A stretch of 64,000 nt of DNA from Pseudocercospora fijiensis CIRAD86 (GCF_000340215.1 NW_006921533.1:869519-933518); one strand, 5' to 3'; numbered from the stretch's first letter, positions 34,215 to 46,284 are shown. Notes: a model not told the origin generated them from the sequence alone. Numbers and translations: made by a program.

Positions 34215-35817
34215 ATGTCGGACGAGAAATATGGCGAGCAGTGTGCTGTCGAGCGCGAAGATGCGGTCTTGCCCAATGCAGGCGAATCTACGGAAAAGAT
34301 GTCGGCCAAACGATATCTCTTGACTCGCTTTTCGACTTTGAAGCCGCCCATGGACAAGCTCGACAACCCCATTAAACTCCTCCGTTCACTCAATCGCAAG
34401 CAATGGCTGTTCTTTTCTTGCTCATTTATTGCGTGGACTTGGGACGCGTTCGACTTTTTCACTGTCAGCTTGACAGTCAGCAATCTCGCGGAAACATTCG
34501 GTAAGACGAAGAAGGACATTACGTGGGGTATCACGCTCGTTCTGATGTTCAGGTCTGTTGGTGCGATAACTTTCGGACTCGCATCAGACAGATACGGGCG
34601 AAAATGGCCGTTCGTCGTCAACAACTTGCTCTTCATCGCACTTGAGCTTGGTACAGGATTTTGCAATACTTACGACCAGTTCCTTGCTGTCCGAGCTCTC
34701 TTCGGTATTGCAATGGGGGGACTCTATGGAAATGTGGCGGCCATGGCACTTGAAGACTGTCCACAAAAGGCACGAGGTATCATCTCTGGCATGTTGCAAC
34801 AAGGCTATGCGTTTGGATACCTTCTCGCCACCGTTTTCTCCAGAGCCTTGGTCGACACAACCTCTCACGGCTGGAGACCATTGTACTGGTTTGGTGGAGC
34901 CGTACCTGTTCTCATCATCGCTTTCCGTCTTTTCCTCGGCGAAACCGATGCATACAACGAGCGCAAGCGAGTCCGTGAGAGTGGAGATGGTGTCGGCAAG
35001 ACCTTCATCAAGGAAGGCAAAGTCGCGCTAAAGCGTCACTGGATGCTGCTGATTTACATGGTTCTCTTGATGGCTGGTTTCAACTTCATGAGCCACGGTT
35101 CTCAGGATCTGTATCCGACCATGCTGGAGAATCAGTATGATTTCTCCGCAAACGCAGTGACTGTCACCCAGGTTGTGGCTAATCTTGGGGCCATTGCGGG
35201 CGGAACCACAATCGGCTATCTTTCACAGTCATTCGGACGTCGCTTTGGCATTATCTTCATCTCTATTATCGGCGGTGCATTGCTCTACCCCTATTCCTTC
35301 GTTAGCAACGAGCGCGTTATGGCTGCTGCTTTCTTCGAGCAGTTCTGCGTCCAGGGAGCTTGGGGTATCATTCCCATCCACCTTATGGAGTTGTCTCCAG
35401 GAAGTCTGCGTGCTTTCGTGGTCGGTACTTCCTACCAGCTCGGCAATCTGGTCTCTTCAGCAAGCTCCACAATCGAGGCCACGATTGGCGAGCGCTTTCC
35501 TTTGCCAGATAAGATCGAGAAGAATGGCAAACACGTCTCCAGATATGCTTATGGCAAAGTTGTATGTCGTGCTCAGCTGCTCCGATGTTCGTTGCGAATC
35601 GCTAACATACATTTAGATCTGCATTTTCATGGGTTGCGTCTATGCATATGTCATTCTCTTGACGTTCCTTGGCCCAGAATATCGAGGTCGCTCCATGCTG
35701 GCTCGTACTGATGAGGACCTCGCGGAAGCTGCAGGTCAGCATGCTATCGAGAATGCGAAGCACGAACAGCATGGGAGTGTCCGCCATCATTCCGATAGCG
35801 ATGTTGGGAAGGTCTAG
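34215..35817 (+). CDS. JEN1: JEN1-type monocarboxylate/H+ symporter (MFS, SHS family)
   Basis: There are two exons, 34215-35561 and 35617-35817, with a 55-nt intron (GTATGT...TTTAG); the protein is 515 aa. About twelve hydrophobic segments fill residues 63-485, with an MFS loop signature DRYGRKWP after TM2-3. The JEN family signature NXX[S/T]HXSQDXXXT is present exactly, at about residues 290-302 (NFMSHGSQDLYPT). Cytosolic N- and C-tails are charged. JEN1 proteins import lactate, pyruvate and in some cases acetate or propionate with protons at the plasma membrane, and are usually glucose-repressed and induced by the acid. The gene begins about 0.5 kb from a RIP block. Confidence 0.92.
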
Positions 35818-36221
35818 GCATTGAAGGAGAGGCAATAAGCTCTCTAGATCTGGTTACGTAGCTTTCCGGTTTGAAGTTCAATGCTGACATTCGGAGTTAT
35901 GAATGATGATCACCGTCTTCTTGATGATACCTTCTTTCCTTGATCCATGTTCCGTGACATTGATGTTGAGATGCGATAAGGCGAAAAGGATGCATGTGAT
36001 TTCCTGCCACGGTAGTCTCTTGAAACACGGACCCCTGCTCGGCCTATTGACGCAACTTGTCGACTTCGACTTCTTTATTTCAAGAACTACAATTCCACCT
36101 CCTTCAACCTCCCATCAATACATCTAGCGATTTGGCCCGGAATACACGCACATAGCTACCACACACACATACGCCGAACATCTGCATTGCACACTTGCTA
36201 TCACGAAGCGGTAAAGCAAAA
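35818..36221. other. Intergenic spacer upstream of SEC62
   Basis: These 404 bp hold the JEN1 3' UTR and the SEC62 promoter/5' UTR. A CT/AC-rich stretch occurs near the start codon. No gene is seen. Confidence 0.5.
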
Positions 36222-37385
36222 ATGTCAGGACCTCAGCAGGGACCGCCGCAAGGTGGTCCACTTCCTATGCAGTTCGCGCCAGGACAGCAGCCTACGTTCG
36301 AGCAGATCCAGCAGATGCAGCAACAATTGGCTGCTGAAGCGCAAAAGGCCGGCCTCACGGTTCCCCAGTACGTCGAGCGGATGAAAGCGCAGATGATGCA
36401 GCAAGCGCGAATGCAGCAGCAACAGGCACAAGGCGCGCAGCCCGGACAGCAAGTGCCAATTCAGCCAGGCCCGCCCAAACCCGAAGCAATCGCCGTCGCA
36501 AACTTCCTGATGTCACAAGATCTGAAGATGAGGACATGTGTCTTCCAAGAGCAGAGGAAAGATATGTTCAAGGTGAAGCGCGCGATCAGGGCACTACAGT
36601 CAGAGGCATACGTAAAGGCACGCAAGAAGAATTCTCTTCTTCCCGAGGTCAAGGATCGAGTGACGGCGGAGAACACGTTCAAGCTTCTACCAATGTCGTT
36701 TTTGGCGCTCCGAGTCAGCAAAGTTGATGAGAACCACGGACACGAGGGCCATAATCATGCTAAGAAAAAGCGTGTCAAGGGTCTCTGGACTGTCAAGGTT
36801 GAGCAGCAACAAGAAGCTGCCGATGACATGTACTACACCTGGCTCTACCAAGGTTCTCAGTGGAAGCGGAAGCTGCAGGCTGGTGGAGCTCTTTTCGGAA
36901 TTCTTCTGGTTGTCTTCTTCCCTGTCTGGCCTGTCAAGCTGCGCATCGGTGTCTGGTATCTGAGTATGGCCCTGCTGGGCTTGCTTGCCTTGTTCTTTGC
37001 CATGGCCATATTCCGACTCATCCTGTTCTTGATCACATTCTTCACTGTCTCCCCCGGACTCTGGCTCTACCCAAATCTATTCGAAGACGTGGGCTTCTTC
37101 GATTCGTTCAAGCCACTCTGGGCATGGCATGAGAGTGAGAAAGAGATGAAGAAACGTAAGAAAGATGAGAGGATAGCGAAGAAGGAACGTCGGGCTGCTA
37201 GAGAGCGAGGCGAGCTACCCCCGAGTAAGGAAAGCAAGAAGAATAAGGCAAAACAGGATGAGCCCGTGCCCGTACCTCAACCTGTCGCAGCAGCGCCTGC
37301 TGCTACTGGTGCAGAGGCTACTCGGTCCGAGAACCTCCAACATCGCAACATGAATGCTCGCGTGGAAGAGGTCGAGGACGAATAG
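36222..37385 (+). CDS. SEC62: Translocation protein Sec62
   Basis: This is a single exon of 387 aa. The start is ATG at 36222 (AAAATGTCAGG); the frame is open further upstream but without an ATG. The N-terminal ~75 residues are Gln/Pro/Met-rich. The conserved cytosolic Sec62 domain follows (about 85-205), with NFLMSQDLKMR, the KVKRA(I)RAL segment, LPMSFLALRVSK and LWTVKVEQQQ, then a YTWLYQGSQWKRK motif. Two close transmembrane segments lie at about 214-236 and 243-268. The Lys/Glu-rich cytosolic tail extends to the C-terminus. Sec62 forms with Sec63, Sec71 and Sec72 the complex that moves precursors post-translationally through the Sec61 channel of the ER. Confidence 0.93.
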   Translation: MSGPQQGPPQGGPLPMQFAPGQQPTFEQIQQMQQQLAAEAQKAGLTVPQYVERMKAQMMQQARMQQQQAQGAQPGQQVPIQPGPPKPEAIAVANFLMSQDLKMRTCVFQEQRKDMFKVKRAIRALQSEAYVKARKKNSLLPEVKDRVTAENTFKLLPMSFLALRVSKVDENHGHEGHNHAKKKRVKGLWTVKVEQQQEAADDMYYTWLYQGSQWKRKLQAGGALFGILLVVFFPVWPVKLRIGVWYLSMALLGLLALFFAMAIFRLILFLITFFTVSPGLWLYPNLFEDVGFFDSFKPLWAWHESEKEMKKRKKDERIAKKERRAARERGELPPSKESKKNKAKQDEPVPVPQPVAAAPAATGAEATRSENLQHRNMNARVEEVEDE

Positions 37386-37551
37386 GAAACTGTACTGGAA
37401 TGATCTGTCACAGCGAAGGCGTTGCGGAGTCTGTCAGGACGGCGAGACTGGGTTTGAAAGCACTTTGGGGCTTATGCACGATATGATAGTCACTGGCGTT
37501 CCGCACGTACTGTGGTTGCTGACTATGAGGCAAGGCAGAATCAATCCGAGC

Positions 37552-38030
37552 TTACGCAAGACTCATTTTCAATCTCTTTGTATTAAAGATAACGCTTCCT
37601 TTCTCCACGACATCCTGGGCGGACATTTTCGGAAAGCGGATACTTTCCAACTCGCCTTCCCAAGGTTTGTAATTTGCCGGGTCGTCGACAACTTCCACCG
37701 ACTCTGTCGGGAAGAAAGTCGTAGGCTCCTCATACTCATACACCATCGTGAACGTCCCGGAAGAAATCCTGCCATCTGGAAGCTTGACTCCAGCAGGACA
37801 TGCAGTGAAAGTGTGCGGAACGCCGCCTCTCGTGTATACCAGAGAACCCTGGCGCCACAGCGAAATTTTCTCCTGCAGTCTCGAGCAATGCAAGGCCGTG
37901 TAGGATTATTATCCGCTCATCGATGAGAGCTTTCTTGTCGATCGTCATGTGAATATGCCTTGGGAGACGATGGTCGGTGTTGAATTGTATGAAGCCTTCC
38001 TTTGTCGTTGGAGGGTGAGAGCTCGTGCAT
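37552..38030 (-). pseudogene. Cupin-like protein gene with two single-base frameshifts
   Basis: On the minus strand an ATG at 38030 opens a frame that shifts after ~13 codons, at 37999-38000 (an extra G in AAAGGAAGG). It continues as a protein-like frame, then shifts again at 37847-37849 (GGG where GG would keep frame). Both halves then read as one ~159-aa product ending at TAA 37552. The piece around the second break has a cupin-like pattern (VAPG, then GGVPHTF), followed by a DGRISSGTFT strand and a YEYEEPT strand. I infer a single-domain cupin-fold protein by pattern only. Either the gene is newly dead, or these are two homopolymer errors in the assembly. Confidence 0.55.
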
Positions 38031-38483
38031 GGTTAGATTTATGTCTGAGAAGGGCTTTTTAATATGGTGCCGCCTTTCTTCTCCGTGAGTGATACGACAG
38101 CCGTGAGGGAATGTGTAGCCTTGGTTTTCTTTTGTGCGGCGATACTTCGATTAGATGTCGGGGTTTGGGGGTGTTGGAGTCCTTGCGTGCCTTTGCAGAC
38201 CCTGGTCGTTCTTCTGTGGGACTGGTGGTTGTTGCTGCACTGCACGTGTCTTGCCGCGGTAGTTTGGTCGAAATAGTGAGCACTCTGGTGCCACAGCTGG
38301 GGCCGCTGAGCACAGAGACGCCTCGTGGCCGGCGCCGGCACTAGGAAGCGGCGACTTCAACCGAGGCCCGTCGGTACGCGCAAGTAACATGTAATCAAGA
38401 AAGTCGTCCGCCCGTTTGACATCAACATCTCACTTTCTTCTTCCATCCAAAGGAAATACCACAGCACATCTACCAAACAAATA
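38031..38483. other. Divergent promoter region between the cupin-like pseudogene and the thiolase gene
   Basis: This 453-bp non-coding region contains the thiolase promoter. The sequence before the ATG is rich in CATC/ACAT and AACAAATA. I see no convincing palindromic oleate-type element and no RNA gene. Confidence 0.5.
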
Positions 38484-39880
38484 ATGGCCACAGAACGAGT
38501 AAAGAGCGTCCTCGGACATCTCCTTCCAGGCCAGAAGCCTTTGGACCATATGTAAGCCATTGTCTTCACGCCGAAAGCCTTCCCCGCAAGCTTCGAGGCG
38601 GCGGCGGCACGCACATGCGGTTGTTCAATACTGATCAAGAATGGCATTCTAGCACGCAAAAGAACCCAGACGACATTGTCATCACTCTCGCGATACGAAC
38701 GCCTCTCGCAAAAGGCAAGAAGGGAGGTCTGAAGGACACTCCTCTCGATGGCATTGTTTTCAAGCTCCTCGAGCAAGTCCGACACAAGAGCCGATTGGAC
38801 CCACAATTGGTTGAAGATATCTGCTTAGGAAATGTAAGACGAGGCACGACAGCAGGTGGAAGACTTGAGCATTGATGATGGATACAGGTCTCCGATGCAA
38901 AAGCTGCCTACTACTGCCGTGCTGCCCTCCTCGCAGCAGGCTACCCAAACACCACCGCCGGCTCTTCAGTGAACCGCTTCTGCTCCTCAGGCCTCAAAGC
39001 CGTCCAAGATATCGCCAACCAGATCATCACCGGCAGCATCGAAGTCGGCATCGCAATCGGAGCAGAATCGATGACCGCAGGCGGCGACCGCCTGACGCGC
39101 CCATTCGTCGACGACATCCTCAACGCCAACCAAGAAGCCCGCGACTGCTTGCAGCCCATGGGCCAGACTTCTGAGAACGTGGGAAAAGATTTCAACATCA
39201 GTCGTGAAATGCAGGACAGATATGCTGCCGAGTCATACCGACGTGCTGAGGTCGCTCAGAAGGCAGGCTGGTTCGATGATGAGATCGCTCCCATCAAGGT
39301 CCAGCTCGATGGCAAACAGGTCACGCTCACTCGCGACGAAGGTCCAAGATACGGAACTACTTTCGAATCTCTTTCGAAGATTCGTCCAGCGTTCCCAGAC
39401 TATGGTGACAGGTCGACTGGTGGCAACAGTTCGCAAGTGACCGACGGTGCCGCCGCTGTCCTGTTGATGAAGCGGTCCAAGGCTCTCGAGCTGGGCCAGC
39501 CAATTATGGCCAAATATGTTGGCGCAACGGTCGCGGGTCTTGCACCACGTATCATGGGCATTGGCCCATCGATCGCCGTGCCAAAGCTCCTTACTAAGTA
39601 CGGTCTGACCGTTGACGACATTGATATTTTCGAGCTCAATGAGGCTTTCGCTTCCATGGCGGTATATTGTCGCGACACACTCAAGCTTGACTGGCAAAAG
39701 ATGAATCCGAGAGGTGGCGCTATCGCTCTCGGTCACCCGTTGGGATGCACGGGTGCAAGACAAATTGTGACCGGTCTGAGTGAATGCAGAAGACAGCAGA
39801 AGAAGATTCTGCTTACGACCATGTGCATTGGTACTGGCCAGGGTATGGCAGGTTTGTTCGTGAATGAGCAAAATGTATAG
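38484..39880 (+). CDS. POT1: Peroxisomal 3-ketoacyl-CoA thiolase
   Basis: There are three exons: 38484-38551, 38653-38833 and 38888-39880. Introns are 101 and 54 nt; the protein is 413 aa. The N-terminus carries RVKSVLGHL, an exact PTS2 peroxisomal signal of R-V-x5-H-L form. Catalytic elements are the nucleophile Cys near residue 115 (NRFCSSGLKAVQ), the His of GHPLGCTGARQ and the second Cys of CIGTGQGMAG near the C-terminus. NEAFA and NPRGGAIALGHP are also present. The enzyme performs the last step of beta-oxidation, cleaving 3-ketoacyl-CoA to acetyl-CoA and a shortened acyl-CoA, and is imported by Pex7. It is convergent with ACH1 209 bp away. Confidence 0.96.
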
Positions 39881-40089
39881 AGACAGACGATCTTCTGTAA
39901 CGATGCATTTACGTATATGTACATATCTTGTCGCAGTTCCATTCGGCGAAAAAAAAAACACGGGCGTCTACTCAAGCGTTTCCGTTTCCGATTCCGATTT
40001 CCTACATCTCAATTTATCCTAACGCCTCGCTCCCGAAAGAATAATAATCATAATAATACAGAAAGAAACCAAACCAATCCCTCAAAGCC

Positions 40090-41859
40090 CTACGCCCACT
40101 TCGAAATCTTCATCGTTCCATGCTCATGAAGATGCCGATGCATATCAAAAGCATTCCACAAAAGATGCGGTTCATGACCCCAACCTTTTTTAAGACACTC
40201 GAATTCCGCCTTATCGAAATAGTCCTGGAGGATGGGGTAGTAATCCGGATGCGCACACTTCTTGATAATCTCACGAGCTCTCTCCCTGGGACTCATACCC
40301 CGGACATCAGCGAAACCCTGTTCCGTCACGATGACATCGAGATCATGCTCCGTTTGATCGACGTGCGTACACATAGGCACAATACACGAGACGCCGGTTG
40401 GATCGGTTTTACTTGGTCGAGTTGAGGGTGTGTGCATAATGCTGTATTTTGAAGATCGAAGGAAGTCGGCGCTTCCGCCTAGACCGTTGAGCATGCGAGA
40501 TCCCATTACACAGGTCGAGTTGGCGTGAGCGTAGATGTCGACTTCGACGGGAGTGTTCATTCCGATTACGCCGAGTCTTCGGATTATCTCTGGGGAATTG
40601 GAGACTTGTTGGCTGCGGAGGAGGAGTTTTGGGGCGTAGACTTCCCAGCTTTTGTAGAATCTGTCAAAGCCGTTGGGTGAGAAGCGGATGGATGTCGCTG
40701 TGGCGAAGTCGAGATTTCCTGAGTCGAAGAGGTCGAGGAAACTGTCTTGGAGAACTTCGGTCCAGACTTTGAGGTTCTTGAAGTCGGCTCCTCCGCTTGC
40801 CAGGCCACCCACCACCGCATTAGCTATGTTGCCGATTCCGGACTGGATTGGGAGCAGGTTTTGTGGAAGCCGGCCGTGGTTGACTTCGTGCTTGAGGAAC
40901 TCGATCAAATGACCTGCAATGGCACGGCTGGTATCGTCTTCCGGGGCGTTGGGAGCTGTGTGGTCTGGATAGTCTGACTCCACTATAGCAACTACTCGCT
41001 CTGGATCTACTGGGATATGCGGAGTGCCGATTCGATCTTCTGGTGACATGACCAAGTATGGTTTCCTTCGTGGTGGCAGGTCTGTCATTGTGATGTCGTG
41101 GAGACCTTCGAAGTTGGGCGAAGCTGTATTGACTTCAATGATGATCTTGTCTGCCATCTGGATGATCTCTGGCGAGGCACCGACGCTGAAAAAAAGATGG
41201 TTAGTAAATGCTTCAATACCAATGGCAGTTCAGGTTCTGCCGGGAAATCTCCCAAACGTCACTTACCTCGCTCCAGGAATGATACCACCATCTTCAGTAA
41301 TGGCCGAAGCTGAGAACTGTCAGATCCATCATCTCTCATAAATCACTCTTGCAGCAGCGTACCTTCCACAACCGCCACATCCAGACGATTGTTCGATTTA
41401 TGCTTGGTATAAAACCCATACATCAAATCGACCGGAAACATCGACAAATGCTTATCCTGCGCAAAAATCAGCAATCCCTTCTATCATCAGCTACGTAGCT
41501 CCAACCCCACTTACGAAAAAATTGATATTCCCATTATTTATCCCCTTCGCAATCTCCTTCCCCACCTGATGCGGCGCCCTCCTCTCGATCATATTGTTCC
41601 TAGCCCATCGATTCTCCGTCTCCGAACCGCTCGAAGCCCCCACAAACAAGTTGTACTTGAGCTTTCCCTGCAAATTGTGCTTTTCCACGTGTTCGGCGAG
41701 AGCGGTTGGGACTTTTTTGGGGTAGCCTACGCCCGTGAAACCCGACCAGCCGATGTAGGAGTTGTGAGGGAAGAGATCGATTAAGTCCTCGGCTTGGGCT
41801 AGCTTTTGGAGGTAGGAAGGCCTTCGGCAGCGTGCTTTGAGGAGGGCGGATGCGGACAT
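40090..41859 (-). CDS. ACH1: Acetyl-CoA hydrolase / CoA-transferase
   Basis: There are four exons: 41859-41515, 41456-41363, 41309-41267 and 41185-40090. Introns are 58, 53 and 81 nt. All joins restore conserved sequence ([33 protein letters not shown]), giving 525 aa. Family features include [12 protein letters not shown] near the N-terminus, the [11 protein letters not shown] segment, [15 protein letters not shown], the [15 protein letters not shown] segment, [16 protein letters not shown], and [17 protein letters not shown] near the C-terminus. The fungal enzyme is mitochondrial and mostly moves CoA from succinyl-CoA to acetate. It detoxifies acetate and is important in propionate handling. 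A weak Arg-containing N-terminal presequence is present. Confidence 0.95.
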
Positions 41860-42072
41860 GTTGATGGAGTGGAGAGGATTCTTAGGTGGTTAGGGAGTGG
41901 ATGAAGAGTTAAGGAGAGATTTCCTTTAGGAGGGTACAATGGTAGGAAAGTTGCTTACTGAATAGGATCTTGTTGCACACAGTCCAGCATTGAAGTATGA
42001 ATGGCATGATACAACCGCACCTGCCGGGCGAGGTTCGGTGGTGGTTGTAGCGGCAGGAACGCGGAATGCCTA

Positions 42073-45045
42073 CAGCGCCTTCACGTATCGGAAGGCTATT
42101 CAGTGTTCCGCGGCGCTATTTCGAGCGCTACGGCTCCTTTCCGCGAGGAGCACTTTGCTATATAAAGTAGGCGTAGCGAGGCTCTAATTGCGGACCGAGC
42201 GTACCCCTAGTTATCACATTCCTAAACTAGAGGAATACCCGACTACCGGAAGAGGCCGATTAGCATTACGTATATTACTAAAACCGACTAACTAGCCTTT
42301 AAGACGACTATCTTTCTATAGATTCATAATGTATTATATAATACGTAGTAGCTGTAGGTAAATAGAAGGAAGAAGGAGGGAATTCGAACTACGAAGGAGG
42401 TTTTTATTAATTAATTAGGAGTAGGTCTCTACTAGATTAAAGTCGCTACTAGTACTACCGGAGAGGGAGCTCGAGTATAATTATAGGGAGGCGTAGAGGA
42501 CGCGTCTTTAATAAATAGGTGTTTTCGGTAGTGTTTGTACGTATAGTATCTCCTACTAAATAGTTAGCTTCTCTCTCGTTCCCTACTATACCGTATACTT
42601 ACTCTAACGCGTACTATGCCTAGTATAGTCGTAGAAGAGGTTACTTAGGCGCTATTCGCACTCGTAGCGCGAGACCTCTTCGAGACTAACGATATACTAA
42701 CCTTCCGGAGGTATTTAGACCTCTAGCTAAATAGGAAGGTATTAGCACCTTCGAGAGGCTATTCTTACTTAATCGACTCGATAGCAGCTAGCGAGAGCGT
42801 TAAATAATAGGTATGCTACGTAACCTAGCTTCTAAGGCTAGCGGGTCGACAATTAGGTCGCTAACTGCTAGTATTATATCCTCGCCTGCCTTCTAGCGAC
42901 AATCGATACCTCTAGGCCTTCGACTAACTTCTCGTCGTATAACTGCTATCGGCGCCCTTTATCCTATTCCTTCGACTCTTAATAATGCTATCGCTCGTAC
43001 TACGCGCGCTATAGACGTACCTATCCGTCGGTTGCCTTAGTTAAGTATAGAAGAACAAAAAGAATACAAAGTCGTAGTAAGAGCGATAAGGGTAGGCGTA
43101 GCCTCGGCTAGACCCGCCGGATTGCGTTACAGCGGTCTACTATACTTCTACTACCGCGATAGGATACTAAGCCTTCCGCCGCTAGTCTACGACCGTCCGC
43201 TAGACTATAATAAGTCTTAATAGTAATTTAACGATTAATAAGAGGCGTTATAGCGCTATTAGCCGCCTATAGAGGTTATAGACCTTAATTCTAATAATTC
43301 TAATTCTAAATATCTTAGAAGTCTAACCCTAAGAATTAACGTTACCCCTCGGACTTAAGCAATCTTACTAGCTCGCTTAGAGCTTTCCGGTGCTACTAGT
43401 ACGGAAGAGGAAAGCGCTTAACCTTTATTACAATTTTTATCTTTTAGCTAACTCTTTTAATCGATATAACAAACCCTCTAGCGCTTTATACTACTTACTA
43501 ATCGACCTACTAGCTAGTAAGTACTTCTATCCCTTCGCACTCTCTTATTTAGGACTCCTTACGACCTTCTAACGTACGAAATCGCTACACAAACGAGCCT
43601 AGAACGCTAAATCTATCGGAGAGTAGTCCTTCTATATAAACTTCGCTACGCTATTAAACACCTCTACCGAGCGGTAGGATAGTCGGTTTCTCGCATTGCA
43701 ATATAGTTAAAGAGAGCCTATAAGACCGTTTACAACGTATATCGTAAAAACTAGACTCTAAGAGTATGCCGCTATCGACTATAAGAAGACCTAGATTTAA
43801 CTAACAACCTCTCGAGAAGCCTGTTTCTTATTAACGCACTACGACGGCGACGTACGATCTTTACGACCTAGTAATAGCGGGACATTATCCGCTTTATTAT
43901 ACAAAACGCGACTACGAGACGGATAACTTTCCGTTAAATCCGGGATATATTAAACCTTCCTTGCTATCTATAAACTGTCTCTCGAATTTGCCGTCGGTTT
44001 AGCTATAGACGTTGCGTCGCTCGAGCCCGCCCCTTCTATAGCTAACCAACACAACTAAAGAGGCTAGAATAGGTATAACTATACTATAACTAGACAATTA
44101 ACGACTAGGCTAACGTTCTATAGTTAGACGAGTGTACTATACGCAATAGATTATATAAATAGCTCTTTGTAACCCGCTTAGTTAGTAAACGCAACTAAGA
44201 CGTGTATTTAAGACCTCGCTTCTAACGCCTTCCTTATTAGATAATATAGGCCTATATTAGTAGCCGTAGCGGCAAGGGGCCTCTTATCCTATAGAATATA
44301 TTAGATTAGGGCAACATTAATGCCGCTAGCTATTCTTAACGTATTGTTCTAGAGGTCCGCTATAAATTAGACCGTTTAAACACCCTTATTCGCGATAATA
44401 ACAACCTCTATTACGAGAGGGCGGAGTACCTTATATTCGCCTTATTCTAGTAAAACAACGCTTCCTTATACCGAGCGACTTACACTACTATAGTACTCAA
44501 CTAATACCGTATTATCCGTATAGTATAGCTACCTTCTTTACCGGATTTGAACCCTATCGAGAATCTCTAGAAGGTAATAAAGATAGTAATTAAACAGCGA
44601 CGAGAACGGCCTTATAGACGTAACCTAGCGATAGCAATCCTCGAAGAATATAGCAAGGTTACTACTCTACAGATAAGGAAATAGGTTAATAGTATGCCTT
44701 AGCGCTGCTAAGTAGTAATTAATGCTAATAGCGGATATACTCGTTAGTAATTAGATAGAGTCTACTTTGTTGTCTATAGTCTACTTATTAACTTAAGCCT
44801 TCTATACGGCTTTAGCGCCTTCTACACGGCTTTAGCGCCTTCTATACGGCTTCTAGTTATACCTCCTTCTTAACCCTAAGCGTTACTAATCGACCTAGTA
44901 GTCGACTAAGGTTCTAGCTACCTACCGCGATTGGCTTACTGTATCCCTACTTACCAAGTTTTATTAGGCAAAGCGTGTAACCTAGCAAGGGGTGTAAAAT
45001 TAGCGAATTCGCTAACAAATAGCCTTCCGATGCGTGAAGGCGCTG
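42073..45045 (+). mobile_element. RIP-inactivated Tc1/mariner-type transposon, 2,973 bp
   Basis: 28-bp terminal inverted repeats lie at 42073-42100 (starts CAGCGCCTTCACG) and 45018-45045, with one mismatch (TATCGG versus CATCGG, a CA/TA difference). TA flanks both ends (42071-42072 and 45046-45047). The interior shows strong CA/TG loss. The decayed transposase near the right end has an LPDLNPIENL motif (about 44531-44575), typical of the Tc1/IS630 DDE fold. The element is longer than a simple Tc1 element, with about 1 kb of extra left-hand coding-like sequence. Confidence 0.88.
42600..44710 (+). pseudogene. Transposase remnant of the Tc1/mariner-type element
   Basis: On the plus strand, a frame read through TAG/TAA codons runs from about 42,607 (a Met codon after ACT). 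A first part has no recognised domain. A C-terminal DDE-like part has VAVAARGLLSYRI, NNASLYRA and SLPDLNPIENL in order. It is clearly non-functional. Assignment to the Tc1/mariner superfamily rests on these motifs plus the TA target. Confidence 0.65.
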
Positions 45046-45047
45046 TA

Positions 45048-45373
45048 CTTCGATGGATGGACCAGGATGGTGCTTATTAGAAGGACGCCAAGGCAAGGAA
45101 GGCAAGGGCCGCTGCGTGGAGGGAAGGCCCGGATCGACCCTGGCCTGGTCGGGTGAGGAGCCGATCGAGCAACATTGACATGACCTTTTGGGCAACGCAG
45201 GAAACACAAAGCTATGCAAGTTCCCGAGATGCTGCACGCTGTTGACGATGGAGACCGTAATAACGTGACCTTGATATGATCGACATGTGAGATCCCAAAA
45301 AACAGTTCTCTTCCACTCTCTTTCTGCCATCCTCCAACTTCAATTCATCATCACTCTCCTTCCAGCATCAACA
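45048..45373. other. Intergenic spacer after the transposon
   Basis: This 326-bp stretch of normal composition leads to the DUF1772 gene. CT-rich and CATCA-rich sequence precedes the ATG. No gene or structured RNA is seen. Confidence 0.5.
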
Positions 45374-46056
45374 ATGCCATCACCAACCCTCTCCCAATTC
45401 TGGTGGATGACACCAATCCAATTCCTCGCCGCTCTAACAGCAGGTTTCAACTCCGGTACCTATCACCCTCATCAATCCCCATCCATCCATCCACTCCTCA
45501 CTCACCCATCCTCCCAGGCGCAACCGGTCTCCAAGCCCCTCTAACAATGCCCATCCTCGAACTCTCATCCATCCCAGCGGTATACCGGGGCAAACAACTC
45601 CGACATCTCCTGACCGCCAGCGACAAATTCTTCCCGAAACTCAACGCAGTTTCGACGCTCTCAAATCTCGTTTTAGGGGTGATTTGTTTTTTGAAACGTA
45701 AGGAGAGTCGTGTCGCGAGCGAGAAGTGGAAATTTTTGGTTCTTGCGTTTGGGCTGAATTTTGGGACGACGGTTTTTACGCTGGGGTATATGGCGCGTTT
45801 GAACGATTTGTTGAGGGAGTTGGCGCGGAAGATTGAGGTGGATCCGAGTGATGGTGTGGCGGAGAGGAGGTTTGGGGAGACGCAGGTTTTGTGGAAGAGA
45901 GGGGCTAATTGTAAGGATTTCTGCGAGAATTGGATACGCGTGGAGTTTTTGCTGATATTCAATTCGATAGTTCGTACTGTCATCATGACCTCGGCCGCAG
46001 CTGTTTCGATCTACACGCTGTATCTCGACGGAAAGTACCTTGGGATGCCAATGTAA
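45374..46056 (+). CDS. DUF1772 (anthrone oxygenase-like) integral membrane protein
   Basis: There are two exons, 45374-45455 and 45518-46056, with a 62-nt intron; the protein is 206 aa. Four hydrophobic segments are seen, near residues 12-32, 72-95, 104-127 and 177-198. Between them are the LELSSIPAVYRGKQLRHLL loop and an FCENWIRVEFLL segment, a pattern of the fungal DUF1772 family. Some members act as anthrone oxygenases in polyketide clusters, but no PKS or other cluster gene is nearby, so a general membrane protein of unknown role is the safer call. The C-terminal half uses more G-rich codons than the first exon. Confidence 0.75.
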
Positions 46057-46284
46057 AGGATGGGATATCTCGAAAGATAGAGATAGAGCAGATGGACAGT
46101 CAAACGGACAGGCAAGCGAATTCTTGTTGTTTGGAAACCTCATTGAATCAGTAACCGCATTACTATCAAAAAATTTTGACATGTCAACCATGATATCTCA
46201 CATCCTGATCGACGCCGTTTCGCACACTGACAATGCTTCTTCACTTTCTTATCAATGAAAATATCCACCTCTTCATCAGACTAT

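Noticed and set aside
43390..43572. A 60-codon open frame inside the Tc1-type element
   Set aside because: Too short, within RIP-mutated transposon sequence; part of the transposon remnant.
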